Source of the DNA: Planctomycetota bacterium
GTDB taxonomy: Bacteria > Planctomycetota > UBA1135 > GCA-002686595
Direction: 5' to 3'
Assembly (NCBI GenBank): GCA_947484275.1
Contig: CANKOY010000019.1
Span: 1-61,878, forward strand
DNA length: 61,878 bases
Shown here: positions 47,026-56,040 of the stretch, in pieces
How the letters are laid out: the number at the start of each line of letters is the position of its first letter
How positions within the stretch are numbered: the first letter of the stretch is position 1
Position numbers and translations under genes: made by a program
Notes under the pieces: model-generated
What the model saw: the letters and a program-made list of their open reading frames with translations, nothing else
Told to the model about the DNA's origin: nothing
Databases searched by the model: none

Positions 47026-50000
47026 TCAGGCCCCCGCCAATTCGGGGTTGGGGTTCGAGACACGCGACAGGTAGGTCGTTCGCGGTGCCGTGTTCAGCTC
47101 GGTCAGGAGCCCGTAGTTGTGGCCCAGTGCGCGCTTGGCGTGCACGGCCGACGACTTGTCGTTCAGGTCGCCGAAGGTGATCGCCTGGGCGGGGCAGACC
47201 TGCTGGCAGGCCGTGACCACTTCGCCGTCCTGGACCCGGCGATCCTCGCGCTTGGCTTCGATGCGCGCCATGGAGATACGCTGCACGCAGTACGTGCACT
47301 TCTCCATCACACCGCGGGAACGCACGGTGACGTCGGGATTGCGCTGGAGCTTGAGCGCCGCGCTGGTCCAGTCCGAGTACAGCAGGAAGTTGAACCGGCG
47401 GACTTTGTACGGACAGTTGTTCGAGCAGTACTTCGTGCCGACGCAACGGTTGTAAACCATCTCGTTCAGGCCATCGGCGCCGTGGCTCGTGGCCCCCACC
47501 GGGCAGACGACTTCGCAGGGCGCATTCTCGCACTGCATGCAGACGATCGGTTGGAAGAGCACGCGCGGGCTGTTCGCTGCACCGGCGAAGTAGCGATCGA
47601 TGCGGATCCAGTGCAATTCGCGACCGATCGCAACTTGCTCCTTGCCGACGATCGGGATGTTGTTCTCGGCCTGACAGGCGATCACGCAGGCGTTGCAGCC
47701 CACGCAGGTCGACAGGTCGATCACCATGCCCCAGGCGTAGCCCTCGTACTTGTAGCCCGCGTACTGCGTGACCAGCGCGCCCTCGGCGTGGCCCGGCTTC
47801 TCCCCGTGACCCGTGCCAGTGTCCGCGACTTTGTGCGGTACGGCAGTGCGGGGCGCTCCGAAATTCCCGCGTGCGAATTCGGCCGGCGTCGTCTCACGAA
47901 TGAGGTCGCGCTCGTAGCCGAACTCGGACATGTTGTGGTGCTCCTGCGCGCAGGCGAGCATGTACGTCTCGCCCGACTTCGCAATCGTCGCCGCGCCGCC
48001 CCACAGGGCCGTGCTCGTGCGCAGTGCGTAGGCATTGAAACCCGGACCCGTGCCGAGTTTTCCGCCGCGTGTGCGGCCGAAACCCAGGTGCAAGGTCGCC
48101 GCGCCGCGGGCTTGACCGGGTTGGATCCAGACGGCGGCCTTCAACTTGCGGCCGGCGTGCGCGATTTCCACAACCGCGCCGCTCTGCACTTGATATTGGG
48201 CGGCGGTTTCCGGGCTGAGGTACAGCGCGTTGTCCCAGGTCAGCTTGGAAATCGGCTTGGGAACTTCCTGCAGCCAGCCGTTGTTGGCGAATCTTCCGTC
48301 GTAGATGCTCGGATCGGCGCGGAAGGCGAGTTCGAGTTCGCCCGCGGGCGCACTAGGCGCTGCGCCGGCGTCGAATCTCTTGAGCGACACGGCGCGCGCC
48401 GCCAGGGCCGAGTTCGCGAGCACGCCGTCGTGCAACGCACGGCGCCAGATCGCTTCGAAGTCAGCGGGATCACCAAGCTTGGCCTTCCAAAACGCGCGCA
48501 CGGTTTCGTAGCCCGCGATGCCCGGCTTGCCGGCAAGCAGTGCGACGAATTCGTGCACGCTCTTCGAACCGTACAGCGGCGCGATCAGCGGTTGCACGAT
48601 CGACAGGGTGCCGTCGAATGCGCGCGCGTCGCTCCACGTCTCGAGGAAGTGCGTCGCGGGCACGTGCCAGTGGCACAGCACACCGGTCTCGTCCTCGCGC
48701 AGTCCGTAGTGAACGCGCAGCGGGACCTTTTGCATCGCCGCCACGAATTCGAGATCCACCGGCGCGTCGTAGACGGGGTTGGCCCCGATGACGCACAGGA
48801 TCTCAACTTCGCCGCGCGACATTTCGCGCGCCAAATCGGCGAGTCCGGCTTGCTCTTCGACTGAAGCCGGGGCCGCAGGCTCGCCGTACTCAACGGTCTT
48901 GCCGACGTTCTCGAGCTTGACGTTGATCGCGTTGACCAGGGCGTGGACTTGGCCGGAGAGAGCCTCGCCAGCGACGACGAGCGACTTGCCCTTCTGCGCC
49001 TTGAGGTCCTTGACGACCGCGGCAACGAACGCCGCATCCTCACCACCGAGTTCCGCACCGCCGGCAGAACCGACGTCCACACCGACGGCCTGGGCGATTG
49101 CGCGCGCCACGCGATCGATGCCCGAGGGCGCCAGTGCGAGCCGATGATCGGCCATGGAACCAGTGCCCGTGGGAGTCGACTCGACCACGTACAGCCTGCT
49201 CATGGCGCTTGCGTCGCGGCGGCGTCCAGCCCAGGCGCGGGCCTGGCGCACCGCGGAGGGACCGCCGGCAAGGAGATCGTCCTCCAATGCGACGATGACT
49301 TCCGCGCGCTCGAGCATGTGGCGCGGCGTCACGTCCTCGGCGAAGGCGAGCAGCGCACCCAAGCGCTGGTTGTCGCGGCTGACGGGCTCACACTGAATCC
49401 AGCGCGCCTTGGGGAAATCCGTCAGCAGCGCGCCAAGTTGCGCGGCCAAAGTCGGCGAGTTGATCGTGCCGGTGAGGATCCGCAGTCCCGCGCCGCGCTT
49501 TTGCTTCTGGGCCTCGAGGTCCGGCCCAAGCACGCTGACGAAGTCGTCGTAGGAAGCCAGGCGACCGTTGCGGATCACCGCCGTCGAGCGATCGGGATCG
49601 TAGAGGTCGAGCACGCTGGCTTGGGCGTAGCAGTCCGTGCCTCCGCCGCTGGCGCTGTGCTCGGGGTTGCCCTCGCACTTCGTCGGACGACCCATGTGGC
49701 TCTCGACCAACAGGCCGATGGCTCCGCTGGACCAGGGCATGGCCGTGGCGAAGTACAGCGGCGTCCCGGGCACCAGGGCCTCGGGAGTCTTGGCGTAGGG
49801 CAGGATGAATTCGTCGGGTTGGCGCGTGCAGGAGGAAATTCCCGCCAGGGCCAAGGACGCTCCCATCAATTGAAGGAAGCTGCGGCGCTGAACCGGGTCG
49901 GCGAGCAATTCGACCTGCGAGGGGAACTCGCGGCGGGCATGCTCGGTGAGCCGCTCGGTGAACCCCGCATCGCGCGAAAGTTCATCAAGGCTCCTCCAGT

Positions 50001-50073
50001 ACGTACGCCCGCTCTTGTCCGCGAGGCGCTGGCCGACCTCGTCGGGCACGGAAACAGAAGTGGTTTCGCTCAT
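47026..50073 (-). CDS. actB: Alternative complex III subunit ActB, fused molybdopterin-like and Fe-S protein, 1015 aa
   Basis: A twin-arginine signal (RRSFLQLMGASLALAGISSC) follows the first ~60 residues. The long N-terminal part resembles the molybdopterin oxidoreductase fold that in ActB lacks the cofactor. The C-terminal part holds four ferredoxin clusters: CVGCNACVIACQAEN, CMQCENAPCEVVCPVGA, CVGTKYCSNNCPYKVRRFNF and CTYCVQRI...CQQVCP. It transfers electrons from menaquinol to the cytochrome subunits. The ATG at 50073 overlaps the actA stop (ATGA). Confidence 0.96.
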   Translation of the reverse strand: MSETTSVSVPDEVGQRLADKSGRTYWRSLDELSRDAGFTERLTEHARREFPSQVELLADPVQRRSFLQLMGASLALAGISSCTRQPDEFILPYAKTPEALVPGTPLYFATAMPWSSGAIGLLVESHMGRPTKCEGNPEHSASGGGTDCYAQASVLDLYDPDRSTAVIRNGRLASYDDFVSVLGPDLEAQKQKRGAGLRILTGTINSPTLAAQLGALLTDFPKARWIQCEPVSRDNQRLGALLAFAEDVTPRHMLERAEVIVALEDDLLAGGPSAVRQARAWAGRRRDASAMSRLYVVESTPTGTGSMADHRLALAPSGIDRVARAIAQAVGVDVGSAGGAELGGEDAAFVAAVVKDLKAQKGKSLVVAGEALSGQVHALVNAINVKLENVGKTVEYGEPAAPASVEEQAGLADLAREMSRGEVEILCVIGANPVYDAPVDLEFVAAMQKVPLRVHYGLREDETGVLCHWHVPATHFLETWSDARAFDGTLSIVQPLIAPLYGSKSVHEFVALLAGKPGIAGYETVRAFWKAKLGDPADFEAIWRRALHDGVLANSALAARAVSLKRFDAGAAPSAPAGELELAFRADPSIYDGRFANNGWLQEVPKPISKLTWDNALYLSPETAAQYQVQSGAVVEIAHAGRKLKAAVWIQPGQARGAATLHLGFGRTRGGKLGTGPGFNAYALRTSTALWGGAATIAKSGETYMLACAQEHHNMSEFGYERDLIRETTPAEFARGNFGAPRTAVPHKVADTGTGHGEKPGHAEGALVTQYAGYKYEGYAWGMVIDLSTCVGCNACVIACQAENNIPIVGKEQVAIGRELHWIRIDRYFAGAANSPRVLFQPIVCMQCENAPCEVVCPVGATSHGADGLNEMVYNRCVGTKYCSNNCPYKVRRFNFLLYSDWTSAALKLQRNPDVTVRSRGVMEKCTYCVQRISMARIEAKREDRRVQDGEVVTACQQVCPAQAITFGDLNDKSSAVHAKRALGHNYGLLTELNTAPRTTYLSRVSNPNPELAGA

Positions 50074-50726
50074 CGGTGGCAGGTGGCGCAGTTGGTCAAC
50101 TTCTGCACTTGGTAGCTCTCGACCAGTTCGGCTCCGAGTTGTGCCTGGGGCTTTTCGTGGGAGGGCTTCCAATTCATGTTGAAGACTTCCTCGCGCGGGC
50201 GCAGAAACTTCTCCGGCTCGCGGTGGCACGAAAGGCACCACTCCATGTTGAGCGTGTTCTTGCGCATCATCAGCGGCATCTGGTCCACCTGACCGTGGCA
50301 GGTCTGGCAACCGACGCCCTTCTTGATGTGGATCGAGTGGTTGAAGTACGCGAAGTCGGGCAAATCGTGGACCTTGAGCCACTCGAGCGACCTGTCGTTC
50401 ATGTAGCTCTGGCGCACCGGCTCGAGCATTGCCGCGTTGGTCCAGATCGACGAGTGGCAGGTCATGCAGGTCTTCGTGGACGGCAGCGACGCCTGGGCCG
50501 AGGTCTCGACCGACGTGTGGCAGTAGCGGCAGTCGATCCCGAGGCCGCCGACGTGGTGCTTGTGGCTGAAGGGCACCGGCTGCTCGCGCGACACATCCAC
50601 CAGGCTGATGTACGGCGTGCGGTTGGCGAAAAGCACCGTGGTCACCGTCAGTCCGGCAACCAGTCCCCCCAGCACGATGCTGGCCTTCGAGAGGGTGTTG
50701 AAGCTCTTGTGGAAGAGTTGGGTCAT
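50070..50726 (-). CDS. actA: Alternative complex III subunit ActA, pentaheme cytochrome c, 218 aa
   Basis: An N-terminal membrane anchor (ASIVLGGLVAGLTVTTVLFA) is followed by five CxxCH heme motifs: CRYCH, CMTCH, CQTCH, CLSCH and CATCH. The HH pair near PVPFSHKHHVGG supplies axial ligands. Five hemes and the length match ActA. It is the first gene of the Act/caa3 operon. The ATG at 50726 is chosen, as the upstream reading has no coding character. Confidence 0.95.
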   Translation of the reverse strand: MTQLFHKSFNTLSKASIVLGGLVAGLTVTTVLFANRTPYISLVDVSREQPVPFSHKHHVGGLGIDCRYCHTSVETSAQASLPSTKTCMTCHSSIWTNAAMLEPVRQSYMNDRSLEWLKVHDLPDFAYFNHSIHIKKGVGCQTCHGQVDQMPLMMRKNTLNMEWCLSCHREPEKFLRPREEVFNMNWKPSHEKPQAQLGAELVESYQVQKLTNCATCHR

Positions 50727-51073
50727 CGCGTGGGACCGAACGCTCGAGGGGGGGGGAAGCGTCCGTGCCCTGTCCCGGGGGGGAGCAGGGGTGAAGGGTG
50801 AGTACCTGGGACCTGCTCGACGCGCGCCGCGGCGCACTCGGGCTCATCCGGAATTTGGCGGAGAGTCTAGCGTTCGCTGCCCGCGCGTTCGCCAGAGTGC
50901 TGCCCGGTTTTTTTTGGGATGTGGGCGCGCTCGAGCGATCACCGACGCAATCAATGATGCGGCTCTAAACTCTGCCGTGAGCGGGAGCTTGCGCCGACGG
51001 CAGCCGAAGACTCGGCTCGGCGGAGGATCACGAATTTCGCCCCGCGGTCGTTGCAACCTATGACTACGTCCCC
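50727..51073. other. Upstream region of the Act operon
   Basis: This 347-bp gap between the actA start and the TrmL stop has no supported gene. It contains a C/G homopolymer region (around 50748-50757) and a GC-rich purine tract. The Act promoter must lie here (minus-strand sense), but no boxes could be assigned. Confidence 0.45.
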
Positions 51074-51637
51074 TCAGGGACTCGACTCCCCCACCACTCG
51101 CGAGGCTGGCCAGACATCCTCCGCCCGGCGCGGATGGGGTTCGTAAGTACCGTCGTTCTGGGGCAGCGGCAAGCCGGCGCGGACCAGGGCCGTATAGGTC
51201 CCCAAGCAGACGACGTTGGCCAGGTTCAAGCTACGAACGCCGGACTTTATTGGTATGTACACGCGTCGTTGAGGATACTTTGCGAGCAGCTCAGCGGGCA
51301 GCCCGCTGGACTCGCAACCAAAAACGAGCACGTCGTCGACCCCAAAGGCGGTCTCGAACAGGGAACTGGCTCCGCCGCGGGCGGTGAAGAGCCTCAAGCG
51401 CTCCTCCATGGGCAGCGGACTGGATTGCCCGAGAACTTCCATGGCCTGAGACCAGTCCCCGTGCACGGCGAGGTCCACGAGTGGCCAGTAGTCGAGCCCG
51501 GCGCGCTTCAGGTAGCGGTCCTCAAGGGAAAACCCCAGGGGCTCCACCAAGTGCAGGCGCAACCCGAGAGCCGCCGCCAGTCGGGCGGCGCAGCCTGAGT
51601 TGTGCGGGATCTCCGGCGCCAGAAGCACGATCTCCAT
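51074..51637 (-). CDS. trmL: tRNA (cytidine(34)-2'-O)-methyltransferase TrmL-like (SPOUT), 187 aa
   Basis: The SPOUT trefoil-knot signature is present: EIVLLAPEIPHNSGCAARLA at the N-terminus, VLVFGCESSGLPAELLAK in the middle, and YIPIKSGVRSLNLANVVCL for SAM binding at the knot. The length is near that of E. coli TrmL (157 aa) with extra residues. It 2'-O-methylates the wobble C or U of certain tRNAs. The start overlaps the stop of the 2-hydroxyacid dehydrogenase by one base. Confidence 0.93.
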   Translation of the reverse strand: MEIVLLAPEIPHNSGCAARLAAALGLRLHLVEPLGFSLEDRYLKRAGLDYWPLVDLAVHGDWSQAMEVLGQSSPLPMEERLRLFTARGGASSLFETAFGVDDVLVFGCESSGLPAELLAKYPQRRVYIPIKSGVRSLNLANVVCLGTYTALVRAGLPLPQNDGTYEPHPRRAEDVWPASRVVGESSP

Positions 51638-52827
51638 CAGTACCCCGCGACCTTATCCACGACGTTGAGCAGGGGTTCCCCGGCGCCGAAGCGGCGCAAG
51701 TTCTCGCGCCACAGCGCCGAGGCTCGCTGATCCGTCAGCTCGGCGTCGTTCGACACGTGGGGCGTGATAAAGACGTTCGGCAAGCTCCATATGGGATGGG
51801 AGGCGGGCAGGGGTTCCGGATCGGTCACGTCTAAGCAGGCGCCCGCCAAGCGCCGGTCCCGCAGGGCCTCGGTGAGCGCCTCGGTGTCCACGATGCGACC
51901 GCGCGCAATATTGATGAGGAAGGCGCCGGGCTTCATGGCGGCCAGGGCCGCGCGGTCGAACAAGCGGTCGGTCTCCGGCGTCAACGGGGTGCAGATCACG
52001 ACCACGTCCGCCCTGGGCAGCAATTCGAGCAGTTCGCCGGGCTTGCCAACGTGCTCGATGTAGGAGGGCGATGGGGTTTCGCTGCGCCGCGTCGCGATCA
52101 CGCGCATCCCGAAGCCATGGCCGCGCTGGGCGACTTCGCTACCGATGCCGCCGAGACCGACCACGAGCAAGGTGCGACCTTCGAGCGCAATCGGGCGTTG
52201 GTCCGAGCCTTCGCGACCCCAGATACCGTCGGGTTGATTCGCAAGGTGAAAGCGCAGATCGCGCGTCATCAAAAGCAACATCGCGAACACGTGGTCGGCG
52301 ATCGCGGGTCCGTGCACGCCGCGCATGTTGGTCAGCACGATGCGCTCCTCGTTGCGCAGCGCGTCTACCGAGACGTAGCGATCGACGCCGGCGCTCAGGG
52401 CCTGGACCCAGACCAGTTGCTTCGCCGCCGCAAGGAACGCGAGCGTCACAAAGCGCGCGTCGGCGCCGTGGGCTTCCGCGGCGTGGAGCATGGCCTCTTC
52501 ACGTGAAAGCCCGCTGAGTAGCCTCACGTTTGGTGCGATCCTCGCGTACTCCGCGCGCTCGTCTTCCTCCAGCGGACCGGCCAGAAATGTCAATGGCACG
52601 GGCTTGCCGTCGGTGACGTAGGCAATGCGCGCGTTGCGCAGGGAGCCGATGCTCTCGTCGGACTGCGGCGAGCCTACGAACGAGAGCGCCGCGGCAAGTC
52701 GCACATGGGTCGGACTCGAGGGCGCGTCAGCTCGCTCGAGGGGAACCTCTGACGGCAAGCCGCAACTTCCAGCAGTGAGTGCGACCACGAGCAGAACGTA
52801 GACACGACCGAGGCGACAGTATTGCAT
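51637..52827 (-). CDS. Exported NAD-dependent D-2-hydroxyacid dehydrogenase-like protein, 396 aa
   Basis: The D-isomer dehydrogenase fold is complete: GLGGIGSEVAQRGHGFGMRV for NAD binding, the substrate arginine in FLINIARGRIVDTEAL, the catalytic glutamate in DVTDPEPLPASHPIW, and the histidine in VFITPHVSND. Before it is a hydrophobic segment ending in a cysteine (RVYVLLVVALTAGSCGLPSE), resembling a signal peptide with an imperfect lipobox. NAD(H)-dependent dehydrogenases are normally cytosolic, so the export signal is unusual. The ATG at 52827 is the best start; a later start without signal would still leave most of the domain. Confidence 0.82.
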   Translation of the reverse strand: MQYCRLGRVYVLLVVALTAGSCGLPSEVPLERADAPSSPTHVRLAAALSFVGSPQSDESIGSLRNARIAYVTDGKPVPLTFLAGPLEEDERAEYARIAPNVRLLSGLSREEAMLHAAEAHGADARFVTLAFLAAAKQLVWVQALSAGVDRYVSVDALRNEERIVLTNMRGVHGPAIADHVFAMLLLMTRDLRFHLANQPDGIWGREGSDQRPIALEGRTLLVVGLGGIGSEVAQRGHGFGMRVIATRRSETPSPSYIEHVGKPGELLELLPRADVVVICTPLTPETDRLFDRAALAAMKPGAFLINIARGRIVDTEALTEALRDRRLAGACLDVTDPEPLPASHPIWSLPNVFITPHVSNDAELTDQRASALWRENLRRFGAGEPLLNVVDKVAGY

Positions 52828-53029
52828 GGCCGCGGAGCATAACCGCGCACGCCTGCAGTGCATGGGGCCCTTGGCGCGGTGCGCGCAAGACCCGGACACC
52901 CCTCCGAGGGAATCCCGTTAGGGGCTCGAGCGCGCGCGGCGGCAGCCCGCTCTAGCGGTCGCGCTATCCAGGCACACCTGTCGAGCGCATGAGCCTTCGC
53001 CCCAGACTGCGGCGCGCGCGAACAATGCG

Positions 53030-53474
53030 CATGTTGGCCGCATGCCTCGAGATGCCGAGCTCCCGCGCCGAATCCGACCTGAGTGAGCAGCGACCGCGCC
53101 TTGCCAAGTTCGACGCCGGCACCGAACTTCATCGAGAACGCGACGATCTCGAGCGCCATGAAGCCTCACAGCAAGCGGAACGACCGATAGATGTAGCCGA
53201 CGTGCTTGGCGCACCAGCGGTCGCGCGCGGCTTCGCTCAGCTTGACCACGTCGGCGCCCGCGACGGACACGACGCCCGCGTCGGGCTTGACGATGCCCGC
53301 GATGACGTAAAGCAGCGTAGTCTTGCCCGCGACGCTCGAGCCGCGCAACGCGACATGCCCCCCCCCGCCCGGGAGTTCGAAGGCCGGTACGTCGAGCACT
53401 TCGACACGCCCGCCCTCGGGGGCCGCGTAGCCCATTTTCACGCCCTCGAAGCGCAGCACCCGTTCCTTGGTCAT
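53030..53474 (-). pseudogene. Broken LolD/MacB-type ABC transporter ATPase
   Basis: The first half reads as an ABC ATPase: VLRFEGVKMGYAAPEGGRVE, Walker A as GSSVAGKTTLL, then IVKPDAGVVSVAGADVVKLS and HVGYIYRSFRLL, followed by a stop at 53166. The sequence resumes in another frame as ALEIVAFSMKFGAGVELGKA, then RSLLTQVGFGAGARHLEA, which matches the next part of the family (ALENVL...FGAGV...A..LL..VGLG). The signature motif and Walker B cannot be found. A frameshift plus 3' truncation make it non-functional. Confidence 0.8.
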
Positions 53475-53525
53475 GCGCTCCTCATTGCACCGGATCGGCA
53501 GCCTGGACGTAAGTCCACCGCGCCC

Positions 53526-54839
53526 TCAGCGCGTCGTTGCTTCCGGTGTCCCAACGCGTCTCCACGCGCCCTCGAAGGGTGCGGGCGACTTGCGCAGGAG
53601 TTTCGAGAGCAGTTCCGCTCCGTCCGCGATTCCCGGGCCGGGAGTTGAGAAGTGGCGTTCGCCGTCGAGAACGTAGACCTCGCCGGCCTTGACGGCGCGC
53701 AGTTGCGCCCACTCGGGACGCGAACTCAGCAACGACAACTCGCGTTCCGTGCGCGCGATCGACATCGAGCAGGCTGCGAGCACGATCAAGTCCGGATCGG
53801 CGGCGATCAAGGCGCTCCATTCGACGCGCTTCGACGCCTCGGTGGCGCCCACGAGCAGCGGCGCACCGCCCGCGACCTCGACCATCTCCGCGATCCACTC
53901 GCCGGAAATCCACAGCGGGTCGAACCACTCGATGACCGCGACGCGCGGCCGAGGGTGCGGCGCGGGCCGCGCGCGCAAGGCCTCGAAGCGCCGCTCGAAC
54001 GCGCGCGCGGCGACCTGGCCCGCCGACTTGCGGCCGAGCGCGTCGCCGACGTCGCGCAGGTTCTGCGCGATATCGCTGATCGAGTGCGGCGAAAGCACCA
54101 CCAACTTGGCGCACTGCTCGCCGTGTTTCTCGAGCGCTGGCGCGACTTGCTCGGGCGTCACGGCGCACACCGGGCACAAGCCCTGGCTGAGCACCAGCGT
54201 CGGCTTCAGCGCGCGAATGCGCTCTTCGTCGAGCGCGTAGAGCTGCGCGCCGCTTTTCATCGCAGCCTTCAGCTCGTCGTCGATGCGCCGCATGCTCCAG
54301 TTGTCCGAGTCGATACTCGTGCCCATCACGCGCGGCAACTGCGCGCCCTCCGGCGGCCGGCACAGATGCGAGAGCCCGACCAGGCTCTTCTCGCCGCCGA
54401 CCGCGATCACGATCTCCGTCGCCGCTGGCAGCAGCGACACCACGCGCGCTTCGATGTTCTCGGGCAATTTCCCTTCTCCGTACTTCCAGCCGATCGTCTC
54501 TCCGCCCTCGACCACGTGCTTCGCCGGCAAATTGGGGCCGCCTTTGCCGTCGATTGTCCAAAACCAATAGCGATCCAGGCGCGCATCGGGCCCGACGTTG
54601 TCGATGGCCCACACGTCCTCTTTCGAGCAGCACAGCCAATCCTGGTCGACGAGAAACGCAGCCTTCGTCACGTCGACCACCGTCGCGCCGCGCGCGACGT
54701 CGACCGTGCGCTCGACCGCAGGCTTCACGCCGCCGAAGTCGACACGCAACTGGACCCGCACTCGTTCAGTCTGGGGGCTCTGCGCGGTTGCCGCGGGGGC
54801 AATGCCGGCGGTCGCGAGGATCAGGACGTGTCGGAGCAT
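53526..54839 (-). CDS. DUF4430-BtuF fusion: putative cobalamin-capture periplasmic binding protein, 437 aa
   Basis: After a signal peptide (LRHVLILATAGIAPAATA), residues about 25-125 form a DUF4430 / transcobalamin C-terminal-like domain: RTVDVARGATVVDVTKAAF, DVWAIDNVGPDARLDRYWFW and VVEGGETIGWKYGEG. Residues about 130-425 are a class III periplasmic binding protein of the BtuF type: ARVVSLLPAATEIVIAVGGE, LVGLSHLCRPPEGA, ALKPTLVLSQGLCPVCA and VIEWFDPLWISGEW. DUF4430 is the fold of the cobalamin-binding domain of intrinsic factor and transcobalamin, so the fusion points to binding of cobalamin or a corrinoid. No BtuC/BtuD genes are nearby; the adjacent ABC ATPase is a pseudogene of another family. 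Confidence 0.8.
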   Translation of the reverse strand: MLRHVLILATAGIAPAATAQSPQTERVRVQLRVDFGGVKPAVERTVDVARGATVVDVTKAAFLVDQDWLCCSKEDVWAIDNVGPDARLDRYWFWTIDGKGGPNLPAKHVVEGGETIGWKYGEGKLPENIEARVVSLLPAATEIVIAVGGEKSLVGLSHLCRPPEGAQLPRVMGTSIDSDNWSMRRIDDELKAAMKSGAQLYALDEERIRALKPTLVLSQGLCPVCAVTPEQVAPALEKHGEQCAKLVVLSPHSISDIAQNLRDVGDALGRKSAGQVAARAFERRFEALRARPAPHPRPRVAVIEWFDPLWISGEWIAEMVEVAGGAPLLVGATEASKRVEWSALIAADPDLIVLAACSMSIARTERELSLLSSRPEWAQLRAVKAGEVYVLDGERHFSTPGPGIADGAELLSKLLRKSPAPFEGAWRRVGTPEATTR

Positions 54840-54983
54840 CAACCCAGAGTACGCAAGCGAGGTCTGGCGACGTTGCTCCGGTTCCCATAAAACGCCCGAA
54901 GTCGCGCACGGGACTTGTCATCGAAACGAGGGAGTCAGCGCTCGGCTGGCCCTTGATGCACGTCGCACCGACGACCTTGGGAG

Positions 54984-55015
54984 CGCTTCGCCCCCCGGCG
55001 CCGGGCGGCGAAGCG
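54984..55015. repeat. Hairpin-forming inverted repeat
   Basis: CGCTTCGCC and GGCGAAGCG (9 bp each) flank a 14-nt GC-rich centre. It lies 145 bp upstream of the BtuF-fusion gene in IS-scarred sequence. It may be a regulatory or terminator hairpin; its function is unknown. Confidence 0.4.
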
Positions 55016-55189
55016 TCAACGGACCTCGAAAGGCACGCTCAGCAGGGCGGGGCGAAGGACCTTCAACCGCATGACCTCCGGGTCAGCCTGGCACTGCGCT
55101 CCCCATCGGGGGCAGCCCTCACTCGGCCCGAGCGTTCCCCGGGCCCGCCTGGCGACCGCGAGACCACGGCGCAGGGGTTCTCATCTCAC

Positions 55190-55307
55190 CCAGGTGGCTG
55201 GGGATCTTGCGCACCACCAACCCGTCGGTGAGCAACGCGACCAGCGCATGGTTTTCCTGGGCCAATTCCGTGCGCGGAAAGAAGATCGCGCGGAGCAAGT
55301 GAAACAA
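55190..55307 (-). pseudogene. N-terminal remnant of an integrase-type (rve) transposase
   Basis: The frame begins FHLLRAIFFPRTELAQENHA followed by LVALLTDGLVVRKIP, which resembles the start of integrase-core transposases (LR.LF.PR.EL..ENLALR.QL...R). The similarity ends after about 35 residues and no DDE domain follows. It is a small degraded insertion-sequence fragment, adjacent to the IS91 remnant on the same strand. Confidence 0.45.
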
Positions 55308-55444
55308 AAACCCGGAGACGGCATCGGAGGTGCCAACTGGCCGACTTCGGTGCCGTGTGTAGAAGCTGCCCAGATCCTAGTTTTCCAGGGCGCTATGGCC
55401 TGCGACAGGGTTTTCGGGACGCACCCCCGCGAGCTGCTCCCGGC

Positions 55445-55790
55445 TCATGGCTCGGCGAGCGCTTCACCCGCGGGCACGGCACGACGAGGTCGCGCCACTC
55501 CGCCGCGGGCGCGAGGATTCCGTGATACGTCAAGAGGTGCGCGCGCGGGCGCGGTACCAGGGCAGCCAGCCGAGCAATGAAGTCCAGCGGCTCGAAGGCG
55601 ATCGCGGAGGTTCCGTCGCGCCAGTGCCGGCGCAGCGCGCAGATCACGGGGCCAGCGGGCGCGAGCGAGAGACGTCCGACCTTGATCGGAGGGCGGGCAA
55701 TTTACCTGCACAGCCGCTACAGCCATTCGCGATCGGCGGCCTCGGTCCGCACCTTCGCGTGCAGCGCGAACTGCTCGATGTCGCGTCACA
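55445..55790 (-). pseudogene. C-terminal remnant of an IS91-family (Y2) transposase
   Basis: Translation gives RDIEQFALHAKVRTEAADRE, then (after two in-frame stops) ARPPIKVGRLSLAPAGPV, and from 55647 an intact stretch ALRRHWRDGTSAIAFEPLDF, IARLAALVPRPRAHLLTYHG, ILAPAAEWRDLVVP. This is the conserved C-terminal half of IS91-like Y2 transposases ('R.PW.DGT..V.FEPL....LAALVP.PR.....YHG.LAP.A'). Stops and missing N-terminus show decay. Confidence 0.75.
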
Positions 55791-56040
55791 GCGAACCAGG
55801 AATAACGCGCGGGCGTTCGGCATCAAGGGCATCACGCCGCCGGCCAAAGCGCTTCGCACGAGCCCCGCTCCTCGCACCCAGCCGCTCGCGGATCGGGTTC
55901 AGGCCTTGCGCTGAGTGCGAGACACGAACGACTTGCGTGCCGGACCGGCGTCTCTCGAGCAGAAGCAACGCATCAGGGTGCGCGCCGTCGGACACTCCCC
56001 TACAATCCGCGCCCTTCCCGCCGCTGACGCGAAAGCCGAA

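Noticed and set aside
46612-48864. 750-codon plus-strand open frame over actC/actB
   Set aside because: It is shadow coding; the minus-strand frames carry all Fe-S and NrfD motifs.
52674-53159. 161-codon minus-strand frame as a separate gene
   Set aside because: Its first part is the frameshifted continuation of the broken ABC ATPase and the rest overlaps the start of the dehydrogenase gene without family features.
54840-55200. Possible cobalamin riboswitch upstream of the BtuF-fusion gene
   Set aside because: A GGGAACCGG segment occurs in the minus sense, but no B12 box (AGCCAGGAGACC-like) in the right order or distance could be found.
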